From contig JAEZBP010000068.1 of the NCBI GenBank assembly GCA_023427125.1, forward strand, positions 1 to 5,629: DNA of 5,629 bases, written 5' to 3'. Under the pieces are notes generated by a model that had not been told where the DNA came from, ran no database searches, and saw only the letters and a program-made list of their open reading frames with translations. The DNA comes from Pseudomonadota bacterium (lineage in GTDB: Bacteria > Myxococcota_A > Polyangia > Polyangiales > Sandaracinaceae). Within the stretch, counting starts at the first letter, position 1. The number at the start of each line of letters is the position of its first letter. The position numbers and the translations under genes are program-made. Shown piece after piece: positions 1 through 5,500 of the stretch.

Positions 1-282
1 GCGGTCGCCCGGGCCGACGGGCTGCCTGAGGACGCGATCGTGCTCGAGGAGCGATCGACCTCCACCGAGGAGAACGCGCGCGAGGCGGCGCGCTCGATCG
101 ACGCGGCGCGAGTCGTCGTGGTGACCGACGCCTATCACGCGTTTCGCGCCGAGCGCGTCTTCCGGCGGCACTTCGCGTCAGCGGTGGCGGTCGGCTCGCG
201 AGGCCCCCGCTCGGCGCGCGTGCGGGGCGCGCTCCGCGAGGTCACGGCGGTGGCCGCGTACGCGCTGCTCCGGCGGCTCTGA
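1..282 (+). CDS. DUF218/YdcF-like protein, C-terminal part (5' end outside window)
   Basis: The reading frame is open from base 1 and ends at TGA 280-282, giving the last 93 residues. The visible part carries two hallmarks of the DUF218 (YdcF/SanA-like) family: an acidic, Ser/Thr-rich stretch ending in Glu-Asn (EERSTSTEEN) followed by a helix, and a beta strand running into VVTDAYHAFRAERVFRR, the usual 'VT-x-x-x-H-x-x-RA' motif. The end, GALREVTAVAAYALLRR, resembles the family's closing helix. Family members are small, often membrane-anchored proteins with a Rossmann-like fold; some are linked to cell-envelope functions, but the biochemical role is generally unknown. Any N-terminal membrane segment lies outside the window. 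The stop codon directly abuts the stop of the convergent GH31 gene with no base between them. The family call is from motif recognition; no specific function is claimed. Confidence 0.8.
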   Translation, partial: AVARADGLPEDAIVLEERSTSTEENAREAARSIDAARVVVVTDAYHAFRAERVFRRHFASAVAVGSRGPRSARVRGALREVTAVAAYALLRRL

Positions 283-2358
283 TCACTCGATCGCGCGCAG
301 GTCCGGGCGATCGGCGTCGCGCGAGAACACCGGCGGCGCTCCGATCGGCGCGTCGATCTCGATCGTCTGGCCGCCCTCGTGGCGCTCGCCGGTCCACACG
401 TGGAACCAGGTGGCGCCGGCAGGCAGGTAGACGCTCCGCCGCATCGCGCCCTCCGTCGTGACGGGGGCTACGAGCAGATCGGGCCCGAGCAAGTACTGAT
501 CGGCGATCGGCCAGGTCGCGCGGTCGCTCGGGAACTCGAGCATCAAGTGGCGCACCATCGGCGCCGAGGACACCTGCGCTTCTTGCGCGAGCGCGCTCAG
601 CTCGTCGGCGAGTGCGCCGTGGATCCGGGCGAAGCGGCGGAAGTGCGCGATGGTCTCGGCGTCGGCGTCCCAGTCGTGGTTGACGTCGCGACGGTTGCCC
701 TCGTGGGTGCGCATGATCGGGGTGAACGCCCCGAGCTCGGTCCAGCGCAGGTAGAGCTCCTTCGTGCTCGGGCCGCCGCTGAACCCCGCGATGTCGTGCG
801 TCACGTAGGGCACGCCGGCGAGGCCGAGGTTGATCATCGCGGGGACGACCGTGGGGAGGCCGTCGGCGTGAGACCACGTCGCCTCCTGATCGCCCACCCA
901 GTGGATCATCGAGCAGCGCTGCACGCCCGTCCAACCGGAGCGCGCGAAGAGCACCCAGTCGCCGTCGGGGCGCGCTGCGTCCATCGCCGCGCGGTTCGTG
1001 CAGTGCCAGTCGAGGACGAAGCGATGGTGGTATGCGCCGGGATCGGTGCCGTCGCTCGGAACCGCGTCGAGCGGCGTCCACTCGCCGAAGTCGGCCATCC
1101 AGCCGTCGATGCCGAGCTCGCTCACCATCGCCGTGAGCTCGGAGCGGACGTACTCGACGCTCGCGTCGTTCGTGAGATCGGGGTGCGCCGACTCTCCGTT
1201 CGGCGCGATGAAGACGTAGGCCTCGCCCTCGGGATCGCGGAGCAAGAGATCTCCATCGCGCATCGCCGCGAAGTGATCGGGGAGCGCCGGATCGACGAAG
1301 GGGTTCGCGTACGCGAGGAAGCGAACGCCGTCCTCATGCAGGCCCGCGATCATGCCCGCGAGGTCCGGGTAGTGGGCGGTGTCGGCGCGCCAGCGATACT
1401 GCACGCCGAACCCTCCGCCGACGTTCATGCGCACGCCCGTCCAGTCCTGAGACCAGATCGCGCTGAAGGGGATCTCGGCGGCCTCGAGCGCCGCCACCTT
1501 GGCGAGCACCGCGTCGCGGCCGCCCTGCGCGCTGATCCACGTGCCCCACGCCCACGCGGGAGGCAGCGCGGGGCGCCCGACCTCCTCGCCGAGCTGCGAC
1601 ACCACCTCGAGCGGGGTCGGGCCGTGGAAGACCACGAGCTCGAGCGGCGCTCCGTCGATCACCTCGAGCCACGCGACGCCCGGGTCGGTGGCGCAGACGT
1701 CGGCCTCGACGCGGTGGTCGGTGCGCACCAGCACGCCGAAGCCGCGCGCGTCGAGGTAGTAGGGCATCGGAAAGTAGGTGGTGTGCGCGTCGCCGGCGAG
1801 GTCGCGTAGGCCGCCGTCTCGGCCGATCCCCTGCTCGGTCACCATCAAAGTTAGCGAGTGGCCTCGCTGGTCGGTCGCGTCGTACTGCTCGCCGAAGCCG
1901 TGGAAGCTGCCCTCCTCGTCGCAGCGCGAGGGGATCGCGATCGAGGTCGCGTCCGCGGAGTCGATGGCGAGGCGGACCACGGTCGTGCGCGGGCGCGCCC
2001 CGGGGCCGATCGTGAGGGAGGCGAGCCCGCCGCTCGCGTCGCCGTACTCGACGACGACGGAGCCTCCCTCCTCACGCGCACCGCGGTAGCGATCGAAGGC
2101 GCGCGCCGCCTCGTGGGTGCGACGAAAGGTCCAGATCGCCAGCGAGCCGCTCGCTCGCTCGTCGAACGTGCGCGCGATAGGAAAGACGCCGCTCGGCGTC
2201 GACCAGAGGGTGCGCTCTCCGTCGAGCAGCGCGACGCTCCCATCCTCGCCGACCACGACGCGCGTGCCGCCGGTGAGCGTGGCGTCGATCCCCTCGGGGG
2301 CGGGCTCGCAGCCGGACGCGAGGAGAAGGAGCGTGCTGATCGCGAGGGCGCGTGACAT
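283..2358 (-). CDS. GH31 alpha-glycosidase lipoprotein, YihQ-like subgroup
   Basis: The 691-residue product is a retaining alpha-glycosidase of glycoside hydrolase family 31. I chose the ATG at 2358 because it opens a lipoprotein signal peptide (MSRALAISTLLLLASGC, lipid-modified Cys17). The frame stays open further upstream, but only as antisense of the neighbouring VOC gene. There is no strong Shine-Dalgarno. Order: signal 1-17, N-terminal beta-sandwich to about 260 (with GFGEQY at 154-159), (beta/alpha)8 barrel to about 600, C-terminal beta domain. WMADFGEW places the nucleophile at Asp423 and WVGDQ places the acid/base at Asp490; MRTHEGNR and YLLGPDLLVAPV are also family hallmarks. Compared from memory with E. 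coli YihQ (678 aa), the match is strong through the barrel and tail. The sulfonate-binding Arg301, Trp304 and Tyr508 correspond to Gly318, Tyr321 and Phe526 here, while Gln288 is kept as Gln304. The substrate is therefore probably another alpha-glycoside, cleaved in the periplasm or at the outer membrane. The gene stands alone, with no transporter or sulfoquinovose genes nearby. Confidence 0.93.
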   Translation of the reverse strand: MSRALAISTLLLLASGCEPAPEGIDATLTGGTRVVVGEDGSVALLDGERTLWSTPSGVFPIARTFDERASGSLAIWTFRRTHEAARAFDRYRGAREEGGSVVVEYGDASGGLASLTIGPGARPRTTVVRLAIDSADATSIAIPSRCDEEGSFHGFGEQYDATDQRGHSLTLMVTEQGIGRDGGLRDLAGDAHTTYFPMPYYLDARGFGVLVRTDHRVEADVCATDPGVAWLEVIDGAPLELVVFHGPTPLEVVSQLGEEVGRPALPPAWAWGTWISAQGGRDAVLAKVAALEAAEIPFSAIWSQDWTGVRMNVGGGFGVQYRWRADTAHYPDLAGMIAGLHEDGVRFLAYANPFVDPALPDHFAAMRDGDLLLRDPEGEAYVFIAPNGESAHPDLTNDASVEYVRSELTAMVSELGIDGWMADFGEWTPLDAVPSDGTDPGAYHHRFVLDWHCTNRAAMDAARPDGDWVLFARSGWTGVQRCSMIHWVGDQEATWSHADGLPTVVPAMINLGLAGVPYVTHDIAGFSGGPSTKELYLRWTELGAFTPIMRTHEGNRRDVNHDWDADAETIAHFRRFARIHGALADELSALAQEAQVSSAPMVRHLMLEFPSDRATWPIADQYLLGPDLLVAPVTTEGAMRRSVYLPAGATWFHVWTGERHEGGQTIEIDAPIGAPPVFSRDADRPDLRAIE

Positions 2359-2423
2359 GTGGCGCAGCTTCGACCATCGCGCCACCGACGCCAAGCCGCG
2401 CGAATGCGTGGTAGAGGGCGACG

Positions 2424-2766
2424 ATGCGGATCCACCACGTGCAGCTGATGATGCCGCGCGGGCGTGAGGACGAGGCGCTGCGCTTCTACGTCGAGCTCCT
2501 CGGCCTCCCGCGCATCCCGAAGCCGCGCGATATGCCGAACCCGGAGGGGGTGTGGCTCTCGCTCGGCGATCAAGAGCTCCACCTCGGCGTGCAAGACGGC
2601 GAGATCGATCGCGCCTCGCGCGCCCGTCACCGACGATCTCGACGCGCTCTCGTCGCGGCTCGCCGAAGCGGGCGTCGCGCTCGCGCCGTCCACCGAGGTC
2701 GCCGGGCTGCGCCGCGTGCACGTGCGTGATCCCTTCGGGAACCGCCTCGAGCTGATGGGGCGGTGA
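2424..2766 (+). pseudogene. VOC/glyoxalase-fold protein gene with a frameshift
   Basis: The start is ATG 2424, five bases after GAGGG (2414-2418). Residues 1-65 read as a VOC-superfamily N-terminal half: IHHVQLMMP strand, EDEALRFYVELLGLP helix, then GVWLSLGDQELHLGV. The matching second half (VTDDLDALSSRLAEAGV, then RVHVRDPFGNRLELMG, stop 2764-2766) is in the next frame. The shift lies about 2601-2628 and equals one extra base or two missing bases. Joined, the product would be about 114 residues, normal for single-domain VOC proteins. Likely metal ligands are His5, His53 and the Glu of NRLEL. Both halves keep strong GC3, so the break is recent or is a sequence error. Unrepaired, frame one continues to about 2729 without the second half. 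The substrate cannot be told. The gene is divergent from the GH31 gene (65 bases apart) and converges on the Cys-rich lipoprotein gene with 3 bases between stops. Confidence 0.82.
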
Positions 2767-2769
2767 AGA

Positions 2770-3213
2770 TCAGGGAGCCGCGTCGCAGAACCCGCGGTTG
2801 CCGCTGGTCCCGAGCTGCATGCAGGTCTCGCCCTCGTCGCAGTCGGTGCCGTCGGTCCGACACGGCGTCCTGCACTCCTCGCGCACGCCCACCTCGAACT
2901 GGATGCACACCGTGCCCGTCGTGCACTCGAGGCCGCGGTCGAGGCACGAGCTCCCGCGCGGGAGCGATCCTCCGAGGAGGCAGACGTTGGTCAGGTCGGC
3001 GCACCACTCGCCGCGTTCGCAGATGTACGTGGTGGCGGGATCGCAGCGCTCCATGCAGACCGACATCGCGGTGCCCGGGTGAGTGACGCACGCGAGGTCG
3101 GCCATGCAGTCGCCCGAGTCGACGCACGCCTCACCGATGTCGGCGGCGGTGGTGCACCCGGCGAGGAGCGCGAAGAGAGCGAGTGGGAGCGCGCGAAGCA
3201 AGCGTGTGGACAA
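2770..3213 (-). CDS. Cys-rich lipoprotein with two tandem 8-Cys modules
   Basis: The product has 147 residues. The N-terminus MSTRLLRALPLALFALLAGC is a lipoprotein signal with lipobox LAGC, so Cys20 would be lipidated and the protein exported. The mature part has 16 further cysteines (30, 36, 42, 53, 57, 65, 71, 78 and 90, 97, 103, 114, 118, 125, 131, 143). They form two copies of one spacing pattern: C-x5/6-C-x5-C-x10-C-x3-C-x6/7-C-x5-C-x6/11-C. This looks like an internal duplication, with up to eight disulfides possible. The start is TTG at 3213, supported by GGAGG six bases upstream and by the signal peptide beginning exactly there; the frame is open upstream but without protein-like sequence. 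Short Cys-rich lipoproteins of the 'C-x-x-x-x-DC' type are common in myxobacteria and their roles are mostly unknown. I do not recognise a specific family and claim no function. It is transcribed away from the gene at 3323. Confidence 0.85.
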   Translation of the reverse strand: MSTRLLRALPLALFALLAGCTTAADIGEACVDSGDCMADLACVTHPGTAMSVCMERCDPATTYICERGEWCADLTNVCLLGGSLPRGSSCLDRGLECTTGTVCIQFEVGVREECRTPCRTDGTDCDEGETCMQLGTSGNRGFCDAAP

Positions 3214-3219
3214 GGAGAT

Positions 3220-3224
3220 CCTCC
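3220..3224 (-). promoter_or_regulatory. Shine-Dalgarno GGAGG fixing a TTG start
   Basis: On the minus strand GGAGG is followed by ATCTCC and then TTG (3213-3211). This is a full-strength ribosome binding site at six-base spacing. It decides the start of the Cys-rich lipoprotein; an ATG a little further upstream (3233) is in a different frame. Confidence 0.75.
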
Positions 3225-3322
3225 GCCGCGCATTCGAGCGCAAAAGTCGGTGGCGGTCGAGTTCTCGTCGGGCTTTGCGCAGAAAGTGGACTCGGCAGAT
3301 CCGTTGGGGCATCCCCTCGGAC

Positions 3323-3892
3323 ATGATGAACGTGGCAGGCATCGAACGGACTCGACTCTTCGTCGAGGGGGTGGGCACCGCGATCACTGCGGAGGTGACG
3401 CGGCGGAGGTCCGATCGGCTCGTCGTCGCACAGCCGCTGCCGTTCCTGCGCCTCGACACGCCGGTCGTCGCCGAGGGCGGCAAGCGGGCGCGCATCGCGC
3501 GGGTGGCGATCGCGATGGAGGGCGACGTGCCGCGGCTGATGCTCGAGCTCGCGCACGACGACGCGCCGCCGCTCGAGGCTCCGCTCATCGGCACCGAGGT
3601 CGAGCGCGAGGCGACGCTGCCGGGCTTCACGCCGGGGGTCAGCATGCGCCCGGCGCGCACCGACTCCACGGTGCCTTACGACTTCCAGCTGCGCGTGCGC
3701 GCTCCGCGCGTGGTGGCGGTGGCCGAGGCCTCGACGCGCGAGGAGCCGACGGTGACGGCGAGCGTCGAGCCGCCGCGCGCTCGGGCCGCGGCCTCAGGGA
3801 GCGAGCCGTGGTGGACGCGCCTCGCGCGCAAGCTCTCGATGCTCTTCGCGGTGCTCACCCGTCGCGCAGTCCCCGCGCTCCCGCCGGGCTGA
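3323..3892 (+). CDS. Hypothetical protein, beta-rich N-terminal region and low-complexity tail
   Basis: I do not recognise this gene. From ATG 3323 the product is 189 residues; ATG 3326 and GTG 3332 are equally possible starts, and none has a good ribosome binding site (only GGGG about 15 bases upstream). Codon third positions are almost all G/C throughout, and the opposite strand shows no protein-like sequence, so coding is well supported. Residues about 8-80 look like alternating beta strands (RTRLFVEGVGTAITAEV, RLVVAQPLPFLRLDTPV, RARIARVAIAM, RLMLELAHDD), reminiscent of a small beta-barrel such as PilZ. However, the c-di-GMP motifs (RxxxR, D-x-S-x-x-G) are not visible, so this is only a fold guess. 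After about residue 115 comes an Ala/Glu/Pro/Arg-rich linker, then WWTRLARKLSMLFAVLTRRA, a probable amphipathic helix that could touch a membrane or a partner. It lies divergent from the Cys-rich lipoprotein (109 bases apart) and converges on the PEBP gene with 8 bases between stops. Confidence 0.72.
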   Translation: MMNVAGIERTRLFVEGVGTAITAEVTRRRSDRLVVAQPLPFLRLDTPVVAEGGKRARIARVAIAMEGDVPRLMLELAHDDAPPLEAPLIGTEVEREATLPGFTPGVSMRPARTDSTVPYDFQLRVRAPRVVAVAEASTREEPTVTASVEPPRARAAASGSEPWWTRLARKLSMLFAVLTRRAVPALPPG

Positions 3893-3906
3893 GCGCCCGC
3901 TCAGCC
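3887..3906. terminator. Shared hairpin between convergent genes, containing both stop codons
   Basis: GGCTGAGC (3887-3894), loop GCCC, GCTCAGCC (3899-3906): a perfect 8-bp stem. The plus-strand gene's TGA (3890-3892) is in the left arm and the minus-strand gene's stop (TCA 3901-3903 on plus) in the right arm. No T-tract follows in either direction, so it would be a poor intrinsic terminator by the E. coli rule. Symmetric GC-rich hairpins between convergent genes can still serve as bidirectional 3' ends. The structure is seen directly; the role is inferred. Confidence 0.5.
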
Positions 3907-4536
3907 GCGGTCCTCGGCGTCCGGGTTGATCGCGTAGGTGCCCACCAGCGAGGCCTGCGCGAGCACGTGGCCCTCGATGGCCTCGCGCACCCGAGGCCCA
4001 GTCAGCTCGCCCTCGATCGGGCAGCGCTCGACGTCGAGGGCGTAGAGCGTGAAGTGGTAGTGGTGGACGATGCTGTCGTTCCACGGCGGGCAGGGGCCGT
4101 CGTAGCCATAGTAGCTGCCCTTCATGTCGGGGTCGCCCGCGAACCAGCCGGTGTAGTCGTTGACGCCATGCCGCAGCCCGCCCGGCGCCTCGGGCCCGCG
4201 CTTGCCGCGCGGGGTGATCCCGTCGCTGTGCGCGCCCTCGACGATCGAGCTGACGTCGGCCGGGATGTCGAGGAGGATCCAGTGGAAGAAGTCGACCCGC
4301 GGCAGATCGGCGGGGACGACGCGCCCCTCCTGGTTCACGTCGTCACCGCGGCTCGGCACGTCCGGGTCGTGGCAGAGCAGCACGAACGAGCGCGTGCCCT
4401 CCGGCGCCCCCGACCACGCGAGGTGCGGGCTCGTGTTGGCGCTGAGCTCCACGTGCTGCTCGGGGTGATGCTTGCCGAACGCGTTCTCGACGGGGATCGG
4501 ATCGCCATTCACGAAGCTGTCGCTCCAGAGCTTCAT
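3901..4536 (-). CDS. PEBP family protein, YbhB/YbcL type
   Basis: The product has 211 residues and belongs to the phosphatidylethanolamine-binding protein family, bacterial YbhB/YbcL (Raf-kinase-inhibitor-like) branch. Motifs in order: SPHLAWSGAP (36-45), CHDPDVP (55-61), FFHWILLDIP (83-92), GVNDYTGW (124-131), YDGPCPPWND (145-154), and HHYHFTLYALD (158-168). The Asp-Pro and His residues of these motifs line the anion pocket in known structures. Two inserts, around residues 63-80 and 132-142, make it longer than the E. coli proteins (about 160-180 residues). No signal peptide is visible, so it is likely cytoplasmic. The start is ATG 4536, five bases after AGGAG (4546-4542); upstream in-frame sequence is Arg/Ser-rich repeat and not real. 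The biological role of bacterial PEBPs is not settled. It is apparently monocistronic, with a possible operator about 60 bases upstream and a shared hairpin at its 3' end. Confidence 0.93.
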   Translation of the reverse strand: MKLWSDSFVNGDPIPVENAFGKHHPEQHVELSANTSPHLAWSGAPEGTRSFVLLCHDPDVPSRGDDVNQEGRVVPADLPRVDFFHWILLDIPADVSSIVEGAHSDGITPRGKRGPEAPGGLRHGVNDYTGWFAGDPDMKGSYYGYDGPCPPWNDSIVHHYHFTLYALDVERCPIEGELTGPRVREAIEGHVLAQASLVGTYAINPDAEDRG

Positions 4537-4574
4537 CGCTTCTCCTTTTCCGGCGCTCGCGCGCATGAGCCCCG

Positions 4575-4610
4575 TGTATCGCATCGAGAGGGCCGCTGAC
4601 GCAATGCGTC
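4575..4610 (-). promoter_or_regulatory. Possible promoter with overlapping inverted repeat (operator) for the PEBP gene
   Basis: GACGCA-A-TGCGTC (4598-4610) is a perfect inverted repeat with 6-bp arms, centred about 68 bases upstream of the PEBP start. On the minus strand it overlaps TTGCGT (4604-4599), a possible -35. An 18-base spacer then leads to GATACA (4580-4575), a weak -10. Each box matches the sigma70 consensus at only three of six positions. The inverted repeat is seen; the promoter and operator roles are guesses. Confidence 0.3.
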
Positions 4611-4636
4611 CGGCGGAGGGGGGCTCGGGATGGGAA

Positions 4637-4684
4637 CGTGATCGCGAGCGTGAGCCTGATCGCGATCGTGAGCCTGATCGCGAT
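4637..4684. repeat. 18-bp tandem repeat, two exact copies plus a partial one
   Basis: The unit CGTGAGCCTGATCGCGAT occurs at 4649-4666 and, unchanged, at 4667-4684. A shortened relative (CGTGATCGCGAG, 4637-4648) precedes them. The length is a multiple of three, but no supported gene covers it. Replication slippage is the simplest origin. Confidence 0.85.
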
Positions 4685-4765
4685 AGTGCGGACCCCACGG
4701 CGCGACCCAGGCGTCATCCGATCCGATCGATGTGGACCCGCCCGCGTCCTGCGCGGCGCAGCGGA

Positions 4766-4981
4766 TCAGCGAGTGTCGATCGTGAAGATCGCGACCTCTC
4801 GGCCACCGGGCTCGATCTCGACGGTGCGGCTGATGCCAGGGCTCTGGCCGTATGGCCGCACCTCGACGACGTGTCGCCCCGGCGGGAGGCGCAGCGACAT
4901 CGGTGGGCTACCGTCGACCGCGCGCCCGTCGATGCGCACCTGCGCCCAGGCGTCGTCGGGGAGCGAGCCACCCCTCCGCGC
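4766..4981 (-). pseudogene. PEGA-domain protein, C-terminal fragment (5' truncated)
   Basis: On the minus strand the frame ending at TGA 4768-4766 reads AQVRIDGRAVDGSPPMSLRL, then PPGRHVVEVRPYG, then SRTVEIEPGGREVAIFTI. This is a complete PEGA repeat: 'V-x-hydrophobic-D-G-x-x-hydrophobic-G-x-x-P', a central 'PGxHxVxV', then a closing strand. PEGA domains are extracytoplasmic beta-sandwich modules, common as C-terminal repeats of myxobacterial Ser/Thr kinases and lipoproteins. Protein likeness is lost upstream of about GSLPDDAW (4972), and beyond about 4983 the plus strand carries a different gene's end. The TTG at 4999 could formally start a 77-residue protein, but it has no ribosome binding site and its first codons are antisense of the beta-helix fragment. 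I therefore call it a remnant whose N-terminal part was removed by recombination. The exact upstream limit is approximate. Confidence 0.72.
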
Positions 4982-4982
4982 G

Positions 4983-5312
4983 CTCACCATCCAGAACAAC
5001 GTCGTGGTCGGCTTCCCCTACTTCGTCAACGGCCCGACCCGGCCCTTCAGCGCCGGCTCCGCCCCGGCGGTGAAGACCTTCTCGGGCAACCTGGCCTGGA
5101 ACGTCACCGGCTGCCCGAGCGGCTCCATCTGCAGCCAGAACCCGAGGCTGCCCAACATGACCCTCGCCAGCTTCGACGGAAACCCGCTGGCCGGCAGCCC
5201 GGTCATCGACGCGGCGCCGCCCATCACCGCGGTGGTCGATGACTTCCTCAACCGCCCACGCCCGGTCGGCGCGGGCCCTGACATCGGCGCCTACGAGGTC
5301 CAGACGCCCTGA
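4983..5312 (+). pseudogene. Parallel beta-helix surface protein, C-terminal fragment (5' truncated)
   Basis: The last 109 residues before TGA 5310-5312 resemble the end of a right-handed parallel beta-helix protein, as seen in proteins with a 'choice-of-anchor Q' ending. LTIQNNVVVG and FSGNLAWNVTGC are typical Asn-rich coil turns. The final FDGNPLAGSPVIDAAPP plus DDFLNRPRPVGAGPDIGAYE is the hallmark 'AGSPxIDxG ... DxxGRPRPxGxxxDIGAYE' closure. Complete proteins of this type are several hundred residues and exported. Here neither the signal peptide nor most of the helix coils exist: 5' of 4983 the DNA is the PEGA fragment read backwards. The open frame reaching up to 4638 is accidental. The 3' end is intact, with the MITE-like element one base after the stop. 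Confidence 0.8.
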
Positions 5313-5313
5313 G

Positions 5314-5340
5314 CTAGCCCGGATTATTCACGAGTGCGCC
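5314..5340 (+). repeat. Left terminal inverted repeat of the MITE-like element
   Basis: The outer part begins CTAGCCCGGATTATTCACGA. It pairs with 5474-5500; the mismatches are at 5325, 5328 and 5335. Confidence 0.75.
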
Positions 5341-5473
5341 GTGTCACACCGCATCTCGCCGGAAGCATTGGCCGTACGTCCGATGCTCGCTCGTCACGTA
5401 GAAAGACTACGCTCCTCGCTGTGCTTCGGGCGTGCGACCAAGCCTCCTCGACGAACCACGGCCTGCCCCTCCT

Positions 5474-5500
5474 GGCGCCCTCGTGCATTATCCGGGCTAG
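5474..5500 (-). repeat. Right terminal inverted repeat of the MITE-like element
   Basis: Read on the minus strand the outer part is CTAGCCCGGATAATGCACGA, nearly the same as the left end in the same inward direction. GGCGC at its inner edge (5474-5478) extends the pairing to 27 bases. Confidence 0.75.

Larger units (their letters stand above)
5314..5500. mobile_element. MITE-like non-autonomous element with terminal inverted repeats
   Basis: A 187-bp segment is bounded by 27-bp inverted repeats (5314-5340 and 5474-5500) matching at 24 of 27 positions, 19 of 21 over the outer part. Both ends begin with CTAG followed by CCCGGAT. Inside there is no convincing protein, only a small hairpin CGTAG-AAAGA-CTACG (5397-5411). 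Size, terminal repeats and lack of coding fit a miniature inverted-repeat transposable element moved by a transposase elsewhere. CTAG at each edge could itself be a 4-bp target duplication, in which case the element is 5318-5496. The ends remind me of some DDE-type IS families (IS1380-like), but I cannot confirm this. It lies directly behind the beta-helix fragment and 41 bases before the gene at 5542. Confidence 0.68.

Noticed and set aside
379..1809. Plus-strand open frame of 476 codons inside the GH31 gene
   Set aside because: It is the antisense of GH31 catalytic-domain codons. It is open only because high GC makes stops rare; the translation is Arg/Ala/Val-rich without any family motif.
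2359..2721. N-terminal extension of the GH31 protein by 121 residues
   Set aside because: The extension is Arg/Ser/Ala-rich antisense of the VOC gene. A proper lipoprotein signal peptide starts at 2358.
283..2766. GH31 plus VOC as a sugar-degradation operon
   Set aside because: The two genes are divergent, the VOC gene is broken, and no transporter, kinase or aldolase is nearby.
3301..3325. GGGG-CAT-CCCC mini-palindrome just before the gene at 3323, as a possible regulatory hairpin
   Set aside because: A four-base stem is expected by chance at this GC content, and nothing else supports it.
3079..4599. Plus-strand open frame of 506 codons
   Set aside because: It overlaps the gene at 3323 in another frame and the PEBP gene in antisense; the sequence is low-complexity Arg/Ala/Gly and matches nothing.
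4638..5312. A single 224-residue plus-strand protein ending in the beta-helix motif
   Set aside because: Codons up to about 4980 are the reverse of a PEGA domain and show no beta-helix features. Only 4983-5312 is protein-like, so this is an accidental fusion frame.
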